Part shown: piece by piece, positions 28,096 to 37,784 of the stretch | Layout of the letters: every line of letters starts with the position of its first letter | How positions within the stretch are numbered: position 1 is the first letter of the stretch | DNA from: Leptolyngbya sp. NIES-2104 | Lineage (GTDB): Bacteria; Cyanobacteriota; Cyanobacteriia; Leptolyngbyales; Leptolyngbyaceae | Assembly: GCF_001485215.1 (NCBI RefSeq) | Contig: NZ_BBWW01000001.1 | Coordinates: forward strand, 3,844,001-3,908,000 | Direction: 5' to 3' | Length of the DNA stretch: 64,000 bases | Position numbers and translations under genes: made by a program | Notes under the pieces: generated by a model | Told to the model about the DNA's origin: nothing | Database searches by the model: none | What the model saw: the letters and a program-made list of their open reading frames with translations, nothing else

Positions 28096-28931
28096 TGCTA
28101 AAAACACAGAATTTTCGCTGGTGGATTTGGTTGATGTATGGAGGATTGACCCTTTATGCGATCGTCACTTTTATCCCGTTTCTCTGGGCGCTTTCTGCCT
28201 CATTCAAACCACTTTCTGAAATCTCAGCCAGCGGTACAAACTTTATTCCTCAAGAATTCACGCTTGAGAATTATCGGCAGATTTTCTTACAAGAACCGCT
28301 GTTTGGCAGATGGTTGCTGAATAGTGCGATCGTGGCAGTTTTCGTCACCCTTTTCAATCTCTTATTCAACTCAATGGCAGGATACGCGCTGGCTCGAATT
28401 CGATTTCCTGGAAGTAGTTTACTATTCTTCTTAATTCTGGCAGTTCTCGTTGTCCCTGCTCAAATCACATTACTACCTAGATTTCTGATTCTTAGATCAT
28501 TAGGCTGGCTGAATTCTTATCAAGGATTAATTGTTCCAACAATGGTAAATGCCACCTTCATTTTCATGATGCGGCAGTTTTTCATCAACTTTCCAAAAGA
28601 ATTAGAAGAAGCCGCACAACTTGATGGGCTAAATCGATTTGAAACTTTTTTTCAAATTGTTCTACCGTTAGCAAAACCTGCTCTAGCAGCTCAAACAATT
28701 TTTATTTTTATGAGTTCGTGGAATGAGTTTCTATTGCCGCTTGTTGTGATGTCGAATCCTGAAATGTTCACGTTACCGATCGGCTTAAATGCCTTCAAAG
28801 GTCAATACGTAACGTTCTGGAACTACATCATGGCGGCTTCGATGGTGTTCACGCTTCCCGCACTTGTGATTTACGCCTTTTTCAATCGCTATTTCATTCA
28901 GGGAGTCACCTTTACCGGAGGCAAATCTTAA
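28095..28931 (+). CDS. Sugar ABC transporter permease (MalG-like)
   Basis: The 278-residue permease has six predicted membrane helices. Its EAA loop reads 'LEEAAQLDGLNRFETFFQIV' near residues 171-190. It pairs with the preceding permease to form the membrane channel. Its ATG overlaps the preceding stop by one base. No ATP-binding subunit follows; the next gene is yebC. A shared MsmK/UgpC-like ATPase encoded elsewhere probably powers the transporter, as is common for this family. Confidence 0.9.
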   Translation: MLKTQNFRWWIWLMYGGLTLYAIVTFIPFLWALSASFKPLSEISASGTNFIPQEFTLENYRQIFLQEPLFGRWLLNSAIVAVFVTLFNLLFNSMAGYALARIRFPGSSLLFFLILAVLVVPAQITLLPRFLILRSLGWLNSYQGLIVPTMVNATFIFMMRQFFINFPKELEEAAQLDGLNRFETFFQIVLPLAKPALAAQTIFIFMSSWNEFLLPLVVMSNPEMFTLPIGLNAFKGQYVTFWNYIMAASMVFTLPALVIYAFFNRYFIQGVTFTGGKS

Positions 28932-28975
28932 CTTTTTCGATATCCTATTAATCGCACTCGTTACGACTTGTAGGT

Positions 28976-29776
28976 ATGGCAGGACATAGTAAATGGGCGA
29001 ACATTAAACGCCAAAAAGCGAGAGTAGACGCAAAACGAGCGAACGTTTTCACCAAAGTTTCCCGTGAAATCATTGTTGCGGCTCGAAATGGCGTTCCTGA
29101 CCCGGCAGGAAACTTTCAGCTTAGAACCGCGATCGAGAAAGCCAAAGCCGCAGGCATCCCCAACGAAAACATCGATCGTGCGATCGCCAAAGGTGCGGGC
29201 AAACTCGGCACTGATGCCCCACTTGAATCGATTCAATATGAAGGCTACGGAGCGGGCGGCGTTGCTGTTTTAATCGAAGCCCTCACCGACAACCGAAATC
29301 GGACGGCTGCCGACCTCAGAGAAGCCTTTAGTAAGAACGGCGGGAATTTAGGAGAAACAGGCTGCGTCGGCTGGATGTTCGAGCAGCGGGGCATTGTAGA
29401 GTTGTCCTTCGCACCCCAGAAACGGGGACGCAAAATCGAAGAAATCTCGATCGACGAAGAGAGCCTCCTCGAAGCCTGCCTCGAAGGGGGAGCCGATTCG
29501 TACGAATTGATCGAAACCGAAGACGGACAAGCCGCAGAAATTTTTACCACCGTTGAGAACTTAGAAAATCTGAGTCAAAGCCTCAAAGATCAGGGCTATA
29601 CCGTTTCTCAGGTTGAACTGCGCTGGATTCCGCAAAATACGATCGAAGTCATTGATCCTGATCACGCCCGATCGCTTCTGAAACTCATGGACGCACTCGA
29701 TTCGCTCGATGATGTTCAAAATGCGACCGCGAATTTTGATATTGCAGAAGAACTGATGATGGCAGCGATCGCATAA
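28976..29776 (+). CDS. YebC/PmpR family regulator
   Basis: The 266-residue protein has the family start 'MAGHSKWANIKRQKARVD' and the conserved 'VSREIIVAAR', 'NENIDRAIAKG' and 'YEGYGAGGVAV' blocks. YebC-type proteins were annotated as transcriptional regulators; recent work on the family supports a role in relieving ribosome stalling at polyproline stretches. It is a typical full-length member. It ends in two successive hairpins at 29782-29857. Confidence 0.93.
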   Translation: MAGHSKWANIKRQKARVDAKRANVFTKVSREIIVAARNGVPDPAGNFQLRTAIEKAKAAGIPNENIDRAIAKGAGKLGTDAPLESIQYEGYGAGGVAVLIEALTDNRNRTAADLREAFSKNGGNLGETGCVGWMFEQRGIVELSFAPQKRGRKIEEISIDEESLLEACLEGGADSYELIETEDGQAAEIFTTVENLENLSQSLKDQGYTVSQVELRWIPQNTIEVIDPDHARSLLKLMDALDSLDDVQNATANFDIAEELMMAAIA

Positions 29777-29781
29777 AAAAA

Positions 29782-29857
29782 GCCCCGTAGGATCTCTGGA
29801 TGCCCCCATCCATTGTCCTTCGGGGTGTCTGTGCTCTATTCGATTCTTAGAATAGAG
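29782..29857 (+). terminator. Double hairpin after yebC
   Basis: The first hairpin pairs ccccg...aggat with its partner ending cttcgggg at about 29825. The second has a perfect 8-bp stem (ctctattc / gaatagag, 29834-29857). It starts just after an A-run next to the yebC stop. Together they probably end transcription, but there is no strong T-run. Confidence 0.55.
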
Positions 29858-30048
29858 TGAGACTGATCTCACCCGCTTCATCCAAACCGCTCACCCAACT
29901 GGGTGAACTTAAGATCGCTAAACCCCTCGCAAATCAGCACATTGGCGGAATTTCCCTCATAAACTCAGCGGGCGAAACATATACTCTGATTGCTCGGATC
30001 AGAAATTTACGCGAGAATAGACGTAAAGTTTCGTATCGCTTGACAGCT

Positions 30049-31269
30049 ATGCAATTCCCGGAGCCGAGAATTTCTGAATACGATATCGCGATCGTGGGCG
30101 GCGGTGTGGTCGGAACGACGTTCGCCTGTGCTCTAAAAGACTCTGGATTTCGAGTCGCACTCATTGAAGCTGAACTCAAATCACAGGCGGTTTCTCGTTC
30201 TCAGGCTTATTCGATCTCGCTGTTATCAAGTCGGATTTTTGCAGGAATGGATGTCTGGCAGCAAATCCGCTCTCAAGTCGAAACTTATAAGAAAGTTCGC
30301 CTTTCCGATGCGAATCACTCCACCGCTGTTCAGTTTGCACCACCGGATATCGGAACGGAAACATTGGGCTATGTGGCAGAACATCGGGTATTGATTTCTG
30401 CGCTTCAGGAACAGTTGCAAACTTGCGCGAATGTGGATCTGCTCTGTCCTGCAAAAGTCATTAAAACGGAGTATCACACCGATGATGTAGTGCTCGATGT
30501 GCTGCTGGATGGAGAAGTCAAACAAATTCGATCGCGGTTAGTTGTCGCTGCGGATGGATCGCGCTCTCCGCTGCGTCAACAAGCGGGAATCAAAACCTTC
30601 GGCTGGCAATATTGGCAAGCTTGTGTGGTGGCGACGATGAAGCTCGAAGTCCCCCACAACAACACCGCTTATGAGTGGTTCTGGCATACCGGACCCTCTG
30701 GAATTTTGCCCCTGCCGGATAATCGTTGTCGGATTGTTTGGACGGCTTCACACTCAGAAGCGAAAGAATTGTTAGCAATGGACGATCGCGAATTTGTTGC
30801 AGCCTTCAAACAGCGATACGGTGCTCATTTTGGGACACCGGAAATCGAAGGCGATCGCTATCTTTTTCCCATCCAATTGATGCACAGTCGTGAATATGTT
30901 CGATCGCAGTTAGCGTTGATCGGAGATGCGGCACATAGTTGTCATCCGTTGGGCGGTCAAGGCATCAATATGGGAATTCGAGATGCTGCCGCATTGGCGC
31001 AAGTCCTTCAAACCGCAAAGGAGCGCGGCGAGGATATTGCGAGTGTGCGGGTGCTAAAACGATATGAACGCTGGCGACAGTGGGAAAATCTGATCATCTT
31101 GAGCATTACCGATTTACTAAATCGAACTTTTTCAAATCAGATTTTCCCGATCGTGCAGCTTCGCCGCTTCAGCTTGTGGTTTTTGCAGAACATTCAGCCA
31201 ATCCGATCGATCGTCTTTCGCGTCATGTCAGGTTTAACAGGACGTGCCCCGCAACTCGCTCAACGATGA
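30049..31269 (+). CDS. UbiH/VisC-like FAD monooxygenase
   Basis: The 406-residue flavoprotein has the FAD-binding GxGxxG motif in 'IVGGGVVGTTFACAL' near residue 15. It also has the GD-type second FAD motif 'LIGDAAHSCHPLGGQGINMGIRDA' (shown in part) near residue 300. It resembles UbiH/UbiF-type aromatic-ring hydroxylases of quinone synthesis, and cyanobacterial members may act on plastoquinone or related quinones. I start at the ATG at 30049; the longer reading to 29857 overlaps terminator hairpins. It abuts the convergent gene at 31270. Confidence 0.87.
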   Translation: MQFPEPRISEYDIAIVGGGVVGTTFACALKDSGFRVALIEAELKSQAVSRSQAYSISLLSSRIFAGMDVWQQIRSQVETYKKVRLSDANHSTAVQFAPPDIGTETLGYVAEHRVLISALQEQLQTCANVDLLCPAKVIKTEYHTDDVVLDVLLDGEVKQIRSRLVVAADGSRSPLRQQAGIKTFGWQYWQACVVATMKLEVPHNNTAYEWFWHTGPSGILPLPDNRCRIVWTASHSEAKELLAMDDREFVAAFKQRYGAHFGTPEIEGDRYLFPIQLMHSREYVRSQLALIGDAAHSCHPLGGQGINMGIRDAAALAQVLQTAKERGEDIASVRVLKRYERWRQWENLIILSITDLLNRTFSNQIFPIVQLRRFSLWFLQNIQPIRSIVFRVMSGLTGRAPQLAQR

Positions 31270-32016
31270 TCATCTGAGCATCGGAGCGAGGGCGGGAGGA
31301 AAAACATTGCGATCGGATGATTCCACGGCGATCCGCACATAAGCCGAAATCCATCGGAAATGTCCTGCGGTGGCAAGCGAAATTGGCACCTTGCTAAACA
31401 AAATCACCGCAAATAAATTGCCAGAAGGCAACATACCGCCAAATCCTAAAACCGATTGGATCTTATAAGGCACGACAAATTGAGCTTGAGCGGGAATGTG
31501 AGGGCTTCCGACCGCCTCCGGGACATAAAACACATTGAAGGCTTTATGCGAGACTTTCGTAATTAGCGTAGGGGCGGTGTCAACGACCGCGCTGATTTCT
31601 AAGCCGAACTGTTGAATCAGTTGCAAAATCATTGGAGCGCGATAAACGAAATCCTCATCGATCAGAGGAATCGCTTGATGCCCGGTGGAATCTCGTCGAT
31701 CGTTCCAGTATTTTTCATCGCCTGCGGTGGCGAGTAGCGTTAAACATTTGGTCGCTCTGATAATCGATCGACCTTTCAAAATCGCCTGTGCTGATTCTTG
31801 TAGCTCTAGACTGAGATCGCCATATGGATGAGTTTTGAAGAATCGCACTAATGCACAAGCACTTTGCCCAGTGCGGGGATCGATCAAATTCTCATACAGG
31901 TAGCGCACCATTCGATTCGCTGTTTCTTCCATACTGTGCGATCGCTCATCCATATTGCGGAGTTTGATCGCACAGTGCCGCATATCGTCTTTTGTGAAAT
32001 TTGCGAGGTCGTACAT
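31270..32016 (-). CDS. Conserved hypothetical, GAF-sensor-like
   Basis: The 248-residue soluble protein has a recognisable cyanobacterial type of N terminus ('MRHCAIKLRNMD..SMEE.ANRMVRYLYENLIDPRTG..ACALVRFFKTHPYGDL', shown in part). A C-terminal half rich in β-structure resembles a GAF- or PAS-like sensor fold. I know this segment as the front of some cyanobacterial signalling proteins, where it precedes kinase or cyclase domains; here no output domain follows. Function is unassigned. It is tail-to-tail with the UbiH-like gene, with the stops adjacent. Confidence 0.6.
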   Translation of the reverse strand: MYDLANFTKDDMRHCAIKLRNMDERSHSMEETANRMVRYLYENLIDPRTGQSACALVRFFKTHPYGDLSLELQESAQAILKGRSIIRATKCLTLLATAGDEKYWNDRRDSTGHQAIPLIDEDFVYRAPMILQLIQQFGLEISAVVDTAPTLITKVSHKAFNVFYVPEAVGSPHIPAQAQFVVPYKIQSVLGFGGMLPSGNLFAVILFSKVPISLATAGHFRWISAYVRIAVESSDRNVFPPALAPMLR

Positions 32017-32274
32017 CGGAATTCACTCACTCAGGTCGCCTAGCTTTTATTCTTTCATGTTCCTAGAATTCTCGGTTGTCTCCGGATGCTTTTTCTGTAT
32101 GATTTTCAGCGATTCACTACAATCGTGTTTGAACCGTGAATTTTCAGGGGTGAAAGTGTTTAGGATGAACTTTTATGCGATCGAAATTAATTCTCGAATG
32201 CCCGGATCGACGTTAAAATCGATTCCATTCCCGATTGTGGATCAGAACATCTGATCTGCCGTAAAATCAACAGT

Positions 32275-35028
32275 ATGGAAATTCTCTCGGTTAGCCTGAC
32301 CAACTTCAAGTTTCATCGCGATCGCGCTTTTTCGTTTCAACCGGGGACGAATGCGATTTGTGGTGAGAATGGAGCCGGAAAAACGAGCATTCTTGAAGCG
32401 ATCGCGTGGGTGTTGTTTGACTATTCGGGCGCGTACACCAAAGAAGATTTGATTCGCAACGGTGCCAATAGTGCTCAAGTGCGGGTGAGCTTTATTTCGA
32501 GTCGAGATCAGCGGACGTATGATATTAATCGCTGTACTCGATCGAGCTATACGATCTACGATCCAGAACTCGGCGAAAAGCTAAGCTACACCAAAAAAGA
32601 AGATGTGCTTCCTTGGTTGCGCGAACATTTGGGAGTACCAGCGGGAACGAACTTATCTCAATTGTTTCGCAATACGATCGGAGTTCCACAAGGAACATTC
32701 ACTGTAGATTTTCTCGGAACTGCCGAAGAGCGAAAGAAAGTTTTTGACCCGATTCTGAAAGTCGAAGAGTACAAGAAGGTTTACAAAGAGTTAGGCGACT
32801 TAGAAAAATTTGCCAAAGCTCAATCTGAGAAGCTAGAACGTGACATTCAACAGTATGATGAACTGCTCCTGGAATGGGACGACCTGAGCCAACAGAAGCA
32901 AACCCTGAGCAGGACAATCCAGCAGATTCAAACCGATCTGAAGCAATGGGAAGAACAATACGATCGACTAAAATCTGATCAAGAAAAGTACACGGCAATT
33001 GCTTCTCAAGTTCTTCAACTAACAACCAATCTCGAATCGATTTCGAGTCGAATTCGTTCTGAAGAACTGAACGTCGAACGTCTCAAAACTGAACTAGAAG
33101 CGGCTGAGAAATCTGTCAAAATTTGCACAGAGCGGCGTGATAGTTATCAAGCTTACTTACAAGCAGAACAAGCCCTTCGAGAATTCGATCAAAGTCGATC
33201 GCAACAAGAACAACTGATGCGCGATCGTGCAAAACGTGCGAATGCTCTCGGTGCGTGTGAATCGAAAATTGCAGTACTCGCGCAAAAAGAAGAACGTCGA
33301 TCGCAGCTTGAAGCCGACCTAAAACAGTTAGAACCGCTGATCGAACAACAATCTGAACTTGAGCAAAAACAAAAACAGCTAAGCGAACAACTTCAAACTT
33401 GTCAAAGCTGGAAACAAACCCTTCAACGCGACGAAAAACGACTTGCACAACTTCAAGCTAGTCAAAGACAACTGAGCGATGAGATCGAGCGCTTAGAAGG
33501 ATTAGGCGCGATCGTCAAACAAATTCCCCAACTCGAAGAACAACAGCAACGCTACCAGCAACAACTCAGCCGCATTGAAGCTGCTACCCAATTTGAGGCG
33601 GACTTGCGGCAGATCATGTTGCAGGCTCAAAAGCGTGGAGACATCCAGACTCAACAAGTACAAGCGGCAACCGCCACCCTAAAAGAGTTGCAAGCCACAC
33701 CGATTTGGCAACCCCGAATTGAAGCAGTCCTAACCGCACTCGAAAATAGTTCAAAGTTTAACCGTCATCTGATGCAAGACCTTCAAGGTATTCTGGATGA
33801 TTTATCTCAGCAAACAGTTGTCGATCGCTTAAAACAATCGCTCAAAGAAACTCAGAACCAGCTTAAACTCTATCGAGACCACGAAGCTCAGTATCGCGGA
33901 CTAGAGGCTAAATTTGATCAAGAAGAAAAGCTTGATGCTGAAGTTGTAGAACTACGATCGCTGATCGCTGAACATCAATCCCAACTGATTGCAGAACCGG
34001 AACTACAAGCACAGTTAAACAAAATCACAGAACAGTTAACAGGTTTAGAAAATCCCCGCGATCGCAGTCGTTATCTCGCCCGCGACCTAAAGAATCTCTC
34101 TAGTCTTGAGACTGAACGCGCCCTATTGCAAACTGAATTTGATACTGCTCAAGCGGCAATTACCAAGATTGACTCCGATTTGCAAGCATTCGAGAATTTA
34201 GCAGAGCAGATTCAAGAACAACAGAATTTACGCGATCGCGATCGATCGGACTATCAAATCTATCTCGAACATCAGAAATCTGCCAACAGCTACAAAGAGC
34301 GCAAAGCTCAACTCGAAGAAGCGATCGCACAATTAGAACACTATCAAGACCAACTCAAATCATTCACTAATCAAAAAGCGCAACTCGAAGAAACCTATGA
34401 TCCAGAAGAAGTAAAACGAATTAACACAGACTATCAAGAAGCCAATCGCCAAAAGATTTCGCTCAGTACAACACTCCCGATCGAGAAGCAGCGTCTAGAT
34501 GAATGCGAAACTAGACTGGCTAAGCTACAAGTGACTCAACAGAATCGATCCGAAGCTCAAACGCAACTGAAACAAAAACAGAAAACCGATCGATTTATCA
34601 AATTTGCGCGGAAGTCCTACAAAGAAGCGGCACCAAGAATCACTGAACGCTATGTTCAAACCATTTCTTATGAAGCCGATCGCTTATTCCGTGAACTAAT
34701 CAATCGTCCGAATGTTGCCCTACAGTGGACACGAGACTATGAAATCGTGGTGCAAGAAGAAGCACATTCTCGCAGGTTTATTAATCTCTCTGGTGGTGAA
34801 CAGATGTGTGCTGCGTTAGCAGTTCGGTTAGCATTATTGAAAGTTCTAGCAGACATTAACATTGCATTTTTTGATGAGCCGACGACGAACATGGATCGAC
34901 CGAGACGAGAAAGTTTAGCAGAAGCGATCGGTAATATTAAATCGTTCCGTCAATTGTTCGTGATTAGCCATGACGATACTTTCGAGAAAGTCACTGAAAA
35001 CGTGATTCTAGTCGAGCGAGAAACGTAA
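32275..35028 (+). CDS. SbcC/Rad50-like SMC ATPase
   Basis: The 917-residue protein has an N-terminal Walker A ('GENGAGKTS', Lys36), a long central coiled coil rich in Gln/Glu/Lys/Leu (about residues 175-780), and a C-terminal half with signature 'LSGGEQMCAAL' and Walker B 'IAFFDEPTTNMD'. The layout is that of SbcC/Rad50, which bind SbcD/Mre11 nuclease to process DNA ends and hairpins. No CxxC zinc hook was seen at the coil apex. No sbcD nuclease gene lies next to it. It could therefore be a non-canonical SMC ATPase. Confidence 0.82.
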   Translation: MEILSVSLTNFKFHRDRAFSFQPGTNAICGENGAGKTSILEAIAWVLFDYSGAYTKEDLIRNGANSAQVRVSFISSRDQRTYDINRCTRSSYTIYDPELGEKLSYTKKEDVLPWLREHLGVPAGTNLSQLFRNTIGVPQGTFTVDFLGTAEERKKVFDPILKVEEYKKVYKELGDLEKFAKAQSEKLERDIQQYDELLLEWDDLSQQKQTLSRTIQQIQTDLKQWEEQYDRLKSDQEKYTAIASQVLQLTTNLESISSRIRSEELNVERLKTELEAAEKSVKICTERRDSYQAYLQAEQALREFDQSRSQQEQLMRDRAKRANALGACESKIAVLAQKEERRSQLEADLKQLEPLIEQQSELEQKQKQLSEQLQTCQSWKQTLQRDEKRLAQLQASQRQLSDEIERLEGLGAIVKQIPQLEEQQQRYQQQLSRIEAATQFEADLRQIMLQAQKRGDIQTQQVQAATATLKELQATPIWQPRIEAVLTALENSSKFNRHLMQDLQGILDDLSQQTVVDRLKQSLKETQNQLKLYRDHEAQYRGLEAKFDQEEKLDAEVVELRSLIAEHQSQLIAEPELQAQLNKITEQLTGLENPRDRSRYLARDLKNLSSLETERALLQTEFDTAQAAITKIDSDLQAFENLAEQIQEQQNLRDRDRSDYQIYLEHQKSANSYKERKAQLEEAIAQLEHYQDQLKSFTNQKAQLEETYDPEEVKRINTDYQEANRQKISLSTTLPIEKQRLDECETRLAKLQVTQQNRSEAQTQLKQKQKTDRFIKFARKSYKEAAPRITERYVQTISYEADRLFRELINRPNVALQWTRDYEIVVQEEAHSRRFINLSGGEQMCAALAVRLALLKVLADINIAFFDEPTTNMDRPRRESLAEAIGNIKSFRQLFVISHDDTFEKVTENVILVERET

Positions 35029-35213
35029 GCAACAAATTTTTACAGTACGATCGTTGAGAAAATCTGAAGAGTAGCAGGGACTTCATCAGACATCGCGACA
35101 ATAGAAACAGCGATCGTGTCCCCAAAATTCACTGATCGATCGGAAATGAGTGCATCGAATCGTGTAGCTTCCCCTACGCTATCTATTCTCCTGCTCTTAA
35201 CCATTGCATTGAA

Positions 35214-36950
35214 ATGATTAACCAAACACCCTCTAGCCTGCTCAGCCATCGTTACAAAGTCCTCGGTCTTCTAGGCGACGGTGGTTTTGGTAAAACGTTT
35301 TTAGTCGAAGATACGCAAATTCCCTCAAATCGCCGTTGCGTCGTCAAACAACTCAAACCGATTCACGATAATCCTCAAATTCATCAAATCGTTAAAGATC
35401 GGTTTCAGCGCGAAGCAGCAATCCTAGAGCGTTTGGGTGATGGTCATGATCAAATTCCCCAACTCTACGCTTACTTTTCCGAAGATGAGCAGTTCTACCT
35501 CGTTGAAGAATGGGTCGAAGGAGATACCTTAGCTCAGAAAGTTCAAAACGAAGGCATCCAGTCAGAAGCGACAGTGCGATCGATTCTGATGAAGCTCTTA
35601 CCGACGATCGCGTATGTACATCGTCAGCAAATCGTTCACCGCGATATCAAGCCTGATAACGTCATTTTACGGCGGCGAGACAGTCAGCCTGTCTTGATCG
35701 ACTTCGGAGCCGTGAAAGAATCGATGAGCACGATCGTCAATAGTCAGGGCAATAGTACAAACTCGATCGTCGTGGGCACACCCGGTTATATGCCTGCGGA
35801 ACAGTTAGCAGGTCGCCCCGTGTTTGCCAGTGACATCTATAGTTTAGGAATGACTGCAATCTATCTTCTCACTGGCAGAATTCCCCAACAGCTTGATACC
35901 AACCCGATGAACGGAGAACTAAGCTGGCAACAATACGCCCCCTCGATCACGTCAGAATTTGCAGCCATCATTAATAAATCGGTGCAGATGAGTGCTCATC
36001 TGAGATTTGCCACCGCAGTAGAAATGCTCTCTGCACTTCAAGCTTCATCGGTTGCCGCAACGATTCCCCCCACGGTTGCTCCTCCGATTACTCCGCCTCC
36101 GATTCCTGCTCCCTCAGACATTCACACTCAAGCGATCGCATCTATACCGACTCAAAATTCTCAACCTGTTTCAGTCGCCGCCGCTCCATCTGGAGAGTGG
36201 AAACGCTCTGTCATGATCGGGTGCATCATCGGCTTGAGCATTTTAGGAGGAGCTTTCATGCTGCGATCGCAACTTCCAGGAACGACGATCGCATCGAATC
36301 CTACCCCGTCCACCAGTCCCACTCCATCTGTCAGTCCTCCCACCACGCAACTCAAAGAGACACCGGCTCAACCTCTAAACAACAATCCACAACCAACCGC
36401 CCCTGATCCGGCTCCCGCTAAACCCCAACAACCCCAGGTTCCCTCTGCTTCAGAAGGCAACCAGAACGGAGATAGCAACGCCTCAATCATCGACAAAGAT
36501 AGTTCAACCAATGTTCGCTCTGGTGCAGGAACGAACAATCCCGTCACCTACACAGCCCGATCCGGCGATCGCGTTTTCATCTCCGATAGTGCGCTTGATT
36601 CAGGTGGCTACCGCTGGTACTCTGTGCGATTTGCGAAGTCGGGTGTGACGGGATGGGTTGCAAGTCAGTTATTGAAGCTCGATCCGATCGCTCAGCCTGA
36701 TCCGCCACAGAACCCAAATCCTCCTAAAACTGATGACACAAACGCCATCTTAGTGGGTGAGGCAGGCAGCAAGAACATTCGCAGTGGACCCGGAACGAAA
36801 TTTTCCACCCTCCACATGGCATATCCCGGCGATCGCGTCCGAATTCTGGAAACGGCTCAAGATGCGGGCGGCTACACCTGGTACAAGGTTTACTTCCCCA
36901 AGTCCGGTGCAGACGGATGGATTGCAGCCCAATTAGTTAAGGTAGACTGA
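35214..36950 (+). CDS. Hanks-type Ser/Thr kinase with transmembrane segment and two SH3b domains
   Basis: The 578-residue protein begins with a kinase domain: G-loop 'LGDGGFGKTFLV', the lysine in 'VVKQLKP', catalytic 'HRDIKPDN' (Asp144) and 'DFGAVK'. After a Pro-rich linker comes one membrane helix (about residues 337-354). The extracellular part carries two SH3b domains (near 430-490 and 515-577), which in bacteria bind peptidoglycan or peptides. This topology suggests sensing at the cell wall. A VanY-type peptidase gene lies 22 bases downstream, probably in the same operon. Confidence 0.92.
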   Translation: MINQTPSSLLSHRYKVLGLLGDGGFGKTFLVEDTQIPSNRRCVVKQLKPIHDNPQIHQIVKDRFQREAAILERLGDGHDQIPQLYAYFSEDEQFYLVEEWVEGDTLAQKVQNEGIQSEATVRSILMKLLPTIAYVHRQQIVHRDIKPDNVILRRRDSQPVLIDFGAVKESMSTIVNSQGNSTNSIVVGTPGYMPAEQLAGRPVFASDIYSLGMTAIYLLTGRIPQQLDTNPMNGELSWQQYAPSITSEFAAIINKSVQMSAHLRFATAVEMLSALQASSVAATIPPTVAPPITPPPIPAPSDIHTQAIASIPTQNSQPVSVAAAPSGEWKRSVMIGCIIGLSILGGAFMLRSQLPGTTIASNPTPSTSPTPSVSPPTTQLKETPAQPLNNNPQPTAPDPAPAKPQQPQVPSASEGNQNGDSNASIIDKDSSTNVRSGAGTNNPVTYTARSGDRVFISDSALDSGGYRWYSVRFAKSGVTGWVASQLLKLDPIAQPDPPQNPNPPKTDDTNAILVGEAGSKNIRSGPGTKFSTLHMAYPGDRVRILETAQDAGGYTWYKVYFPKSGADGWIAAQLVKVD

Positions 36951-36972
36951 GGACGTTGATCACCGAGCAATC

Positions 36973-37770
36973 ATGAAAGTTCAGATCAGTCTTGCTCAAC
37001 TCCGCAATCTTGGAATCGCGATCGCGACCGCTGCGATCGTGATTGCGATCGGCTGGGTGATGCAACCCGAAGAAAACGCAGTCACTCAAGTCCCGTCTCC
37101 GGTCGCTGCCTCTCCCGCTCCGACCCTAACGACTCCAAAACCCACGATTCCTGCTGCAACCGTGTCTCCTTCTGTTGCTCCAACAGACCCGATCGTCAAA
37201 CCTACACCCGTCGAGAAGCCTGCTCCTGTGGTGAAAACGCTCTACGGTCATTTGCCTTATCAAGAAGATGATCCGGCTCGATTGATCACGTTTGGAAAAT
37301 ATGTTCGTGGCTCTTATGAGCGACCAGAATCACTGGATCTTGAAGCAGCGGAAGCGTTCAAACAAATGGTAGCACTGGCACAATCTCAGGGTGTGAGCTT
37401 GATGCCGATTTCGGGATTTCGGACGATCGCGGATCAAAAAATTCTATTTGCGCGACAAATTGAACGGCGCGGAAGTGCGGAAGCGGCGGCGCGATTGAGT
37501 GCACCACCGGGACACAGTGAACATCACACCGGATACGCGATCGATATTGCCGACCAACAACAGCCCGACACAGATTTAAAGTACAGCTTTGAGCAAACGA
37601 AAGCTTATCAATGGTTGAATGCGAACGCTTATCAGTTCGGTTTTGAGCAATCGTTTCCGAAAAATAACTGGCAAGGCGTGAGTAATGAACCGTGGCACTG
37701 GCGATATGTAGTATCACCGAGAGCGGCTCAAATTTTTGCGATCGCGAAAGGGGGCGATCGAGCCAATTAG
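36973..37770 (+). CDS. D-Ala-D-Ala carboxypeptidase (VanY/M15B family)
   Basis: The 265-residue protein has an N-terminal membrane helix (residues 11-31), a Pro/Thr-rich linker and an M15B peptidase domain. Zinc ligands of the family are His184 (SEHHTG), Asp191 and His242 (PWHW), and the 'SGFRT' motif is intact. It should trim the terminal D-Ala from peptidoglycan pentapeptides in the periplasm. It is close behind the SH3b kinase gene, so both may respond to wall status. Its 3' end faces gdhA. Confidence 0.9.
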   Translation: MKVQISLAQLRNLGIAIATAAIVIAIGWVMQPEENAVTQVPSPVAASPAPTLTTPKPTIPAATVSPSVAPTDPIVKPTPVEKPAPVVKTLYGHLPYQEDDPARLITFGKYVRGSYERPESLDLEAAEAFKQMVALAQSQGVSLMPISGFRTIADQKILFARQIERRGSAEAAARLSAPPGHSEHHTGYAIDIADQQQPDTDLKYSFEQTKAYQWLNANAYQFGFEQSFPKNNWQGVSNEPWHWRYVVSPRAAQIFAIAKGGDRAN

Positions 37771-37784
37771 ATGAAAAGTTGTCT

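Noticed and set aside
35040-35249. 69-codon minus-strand frame upstream of the kinase
   Set aside because: It overlaps the kinase start, has no family similarity and no ribosome-binding site.
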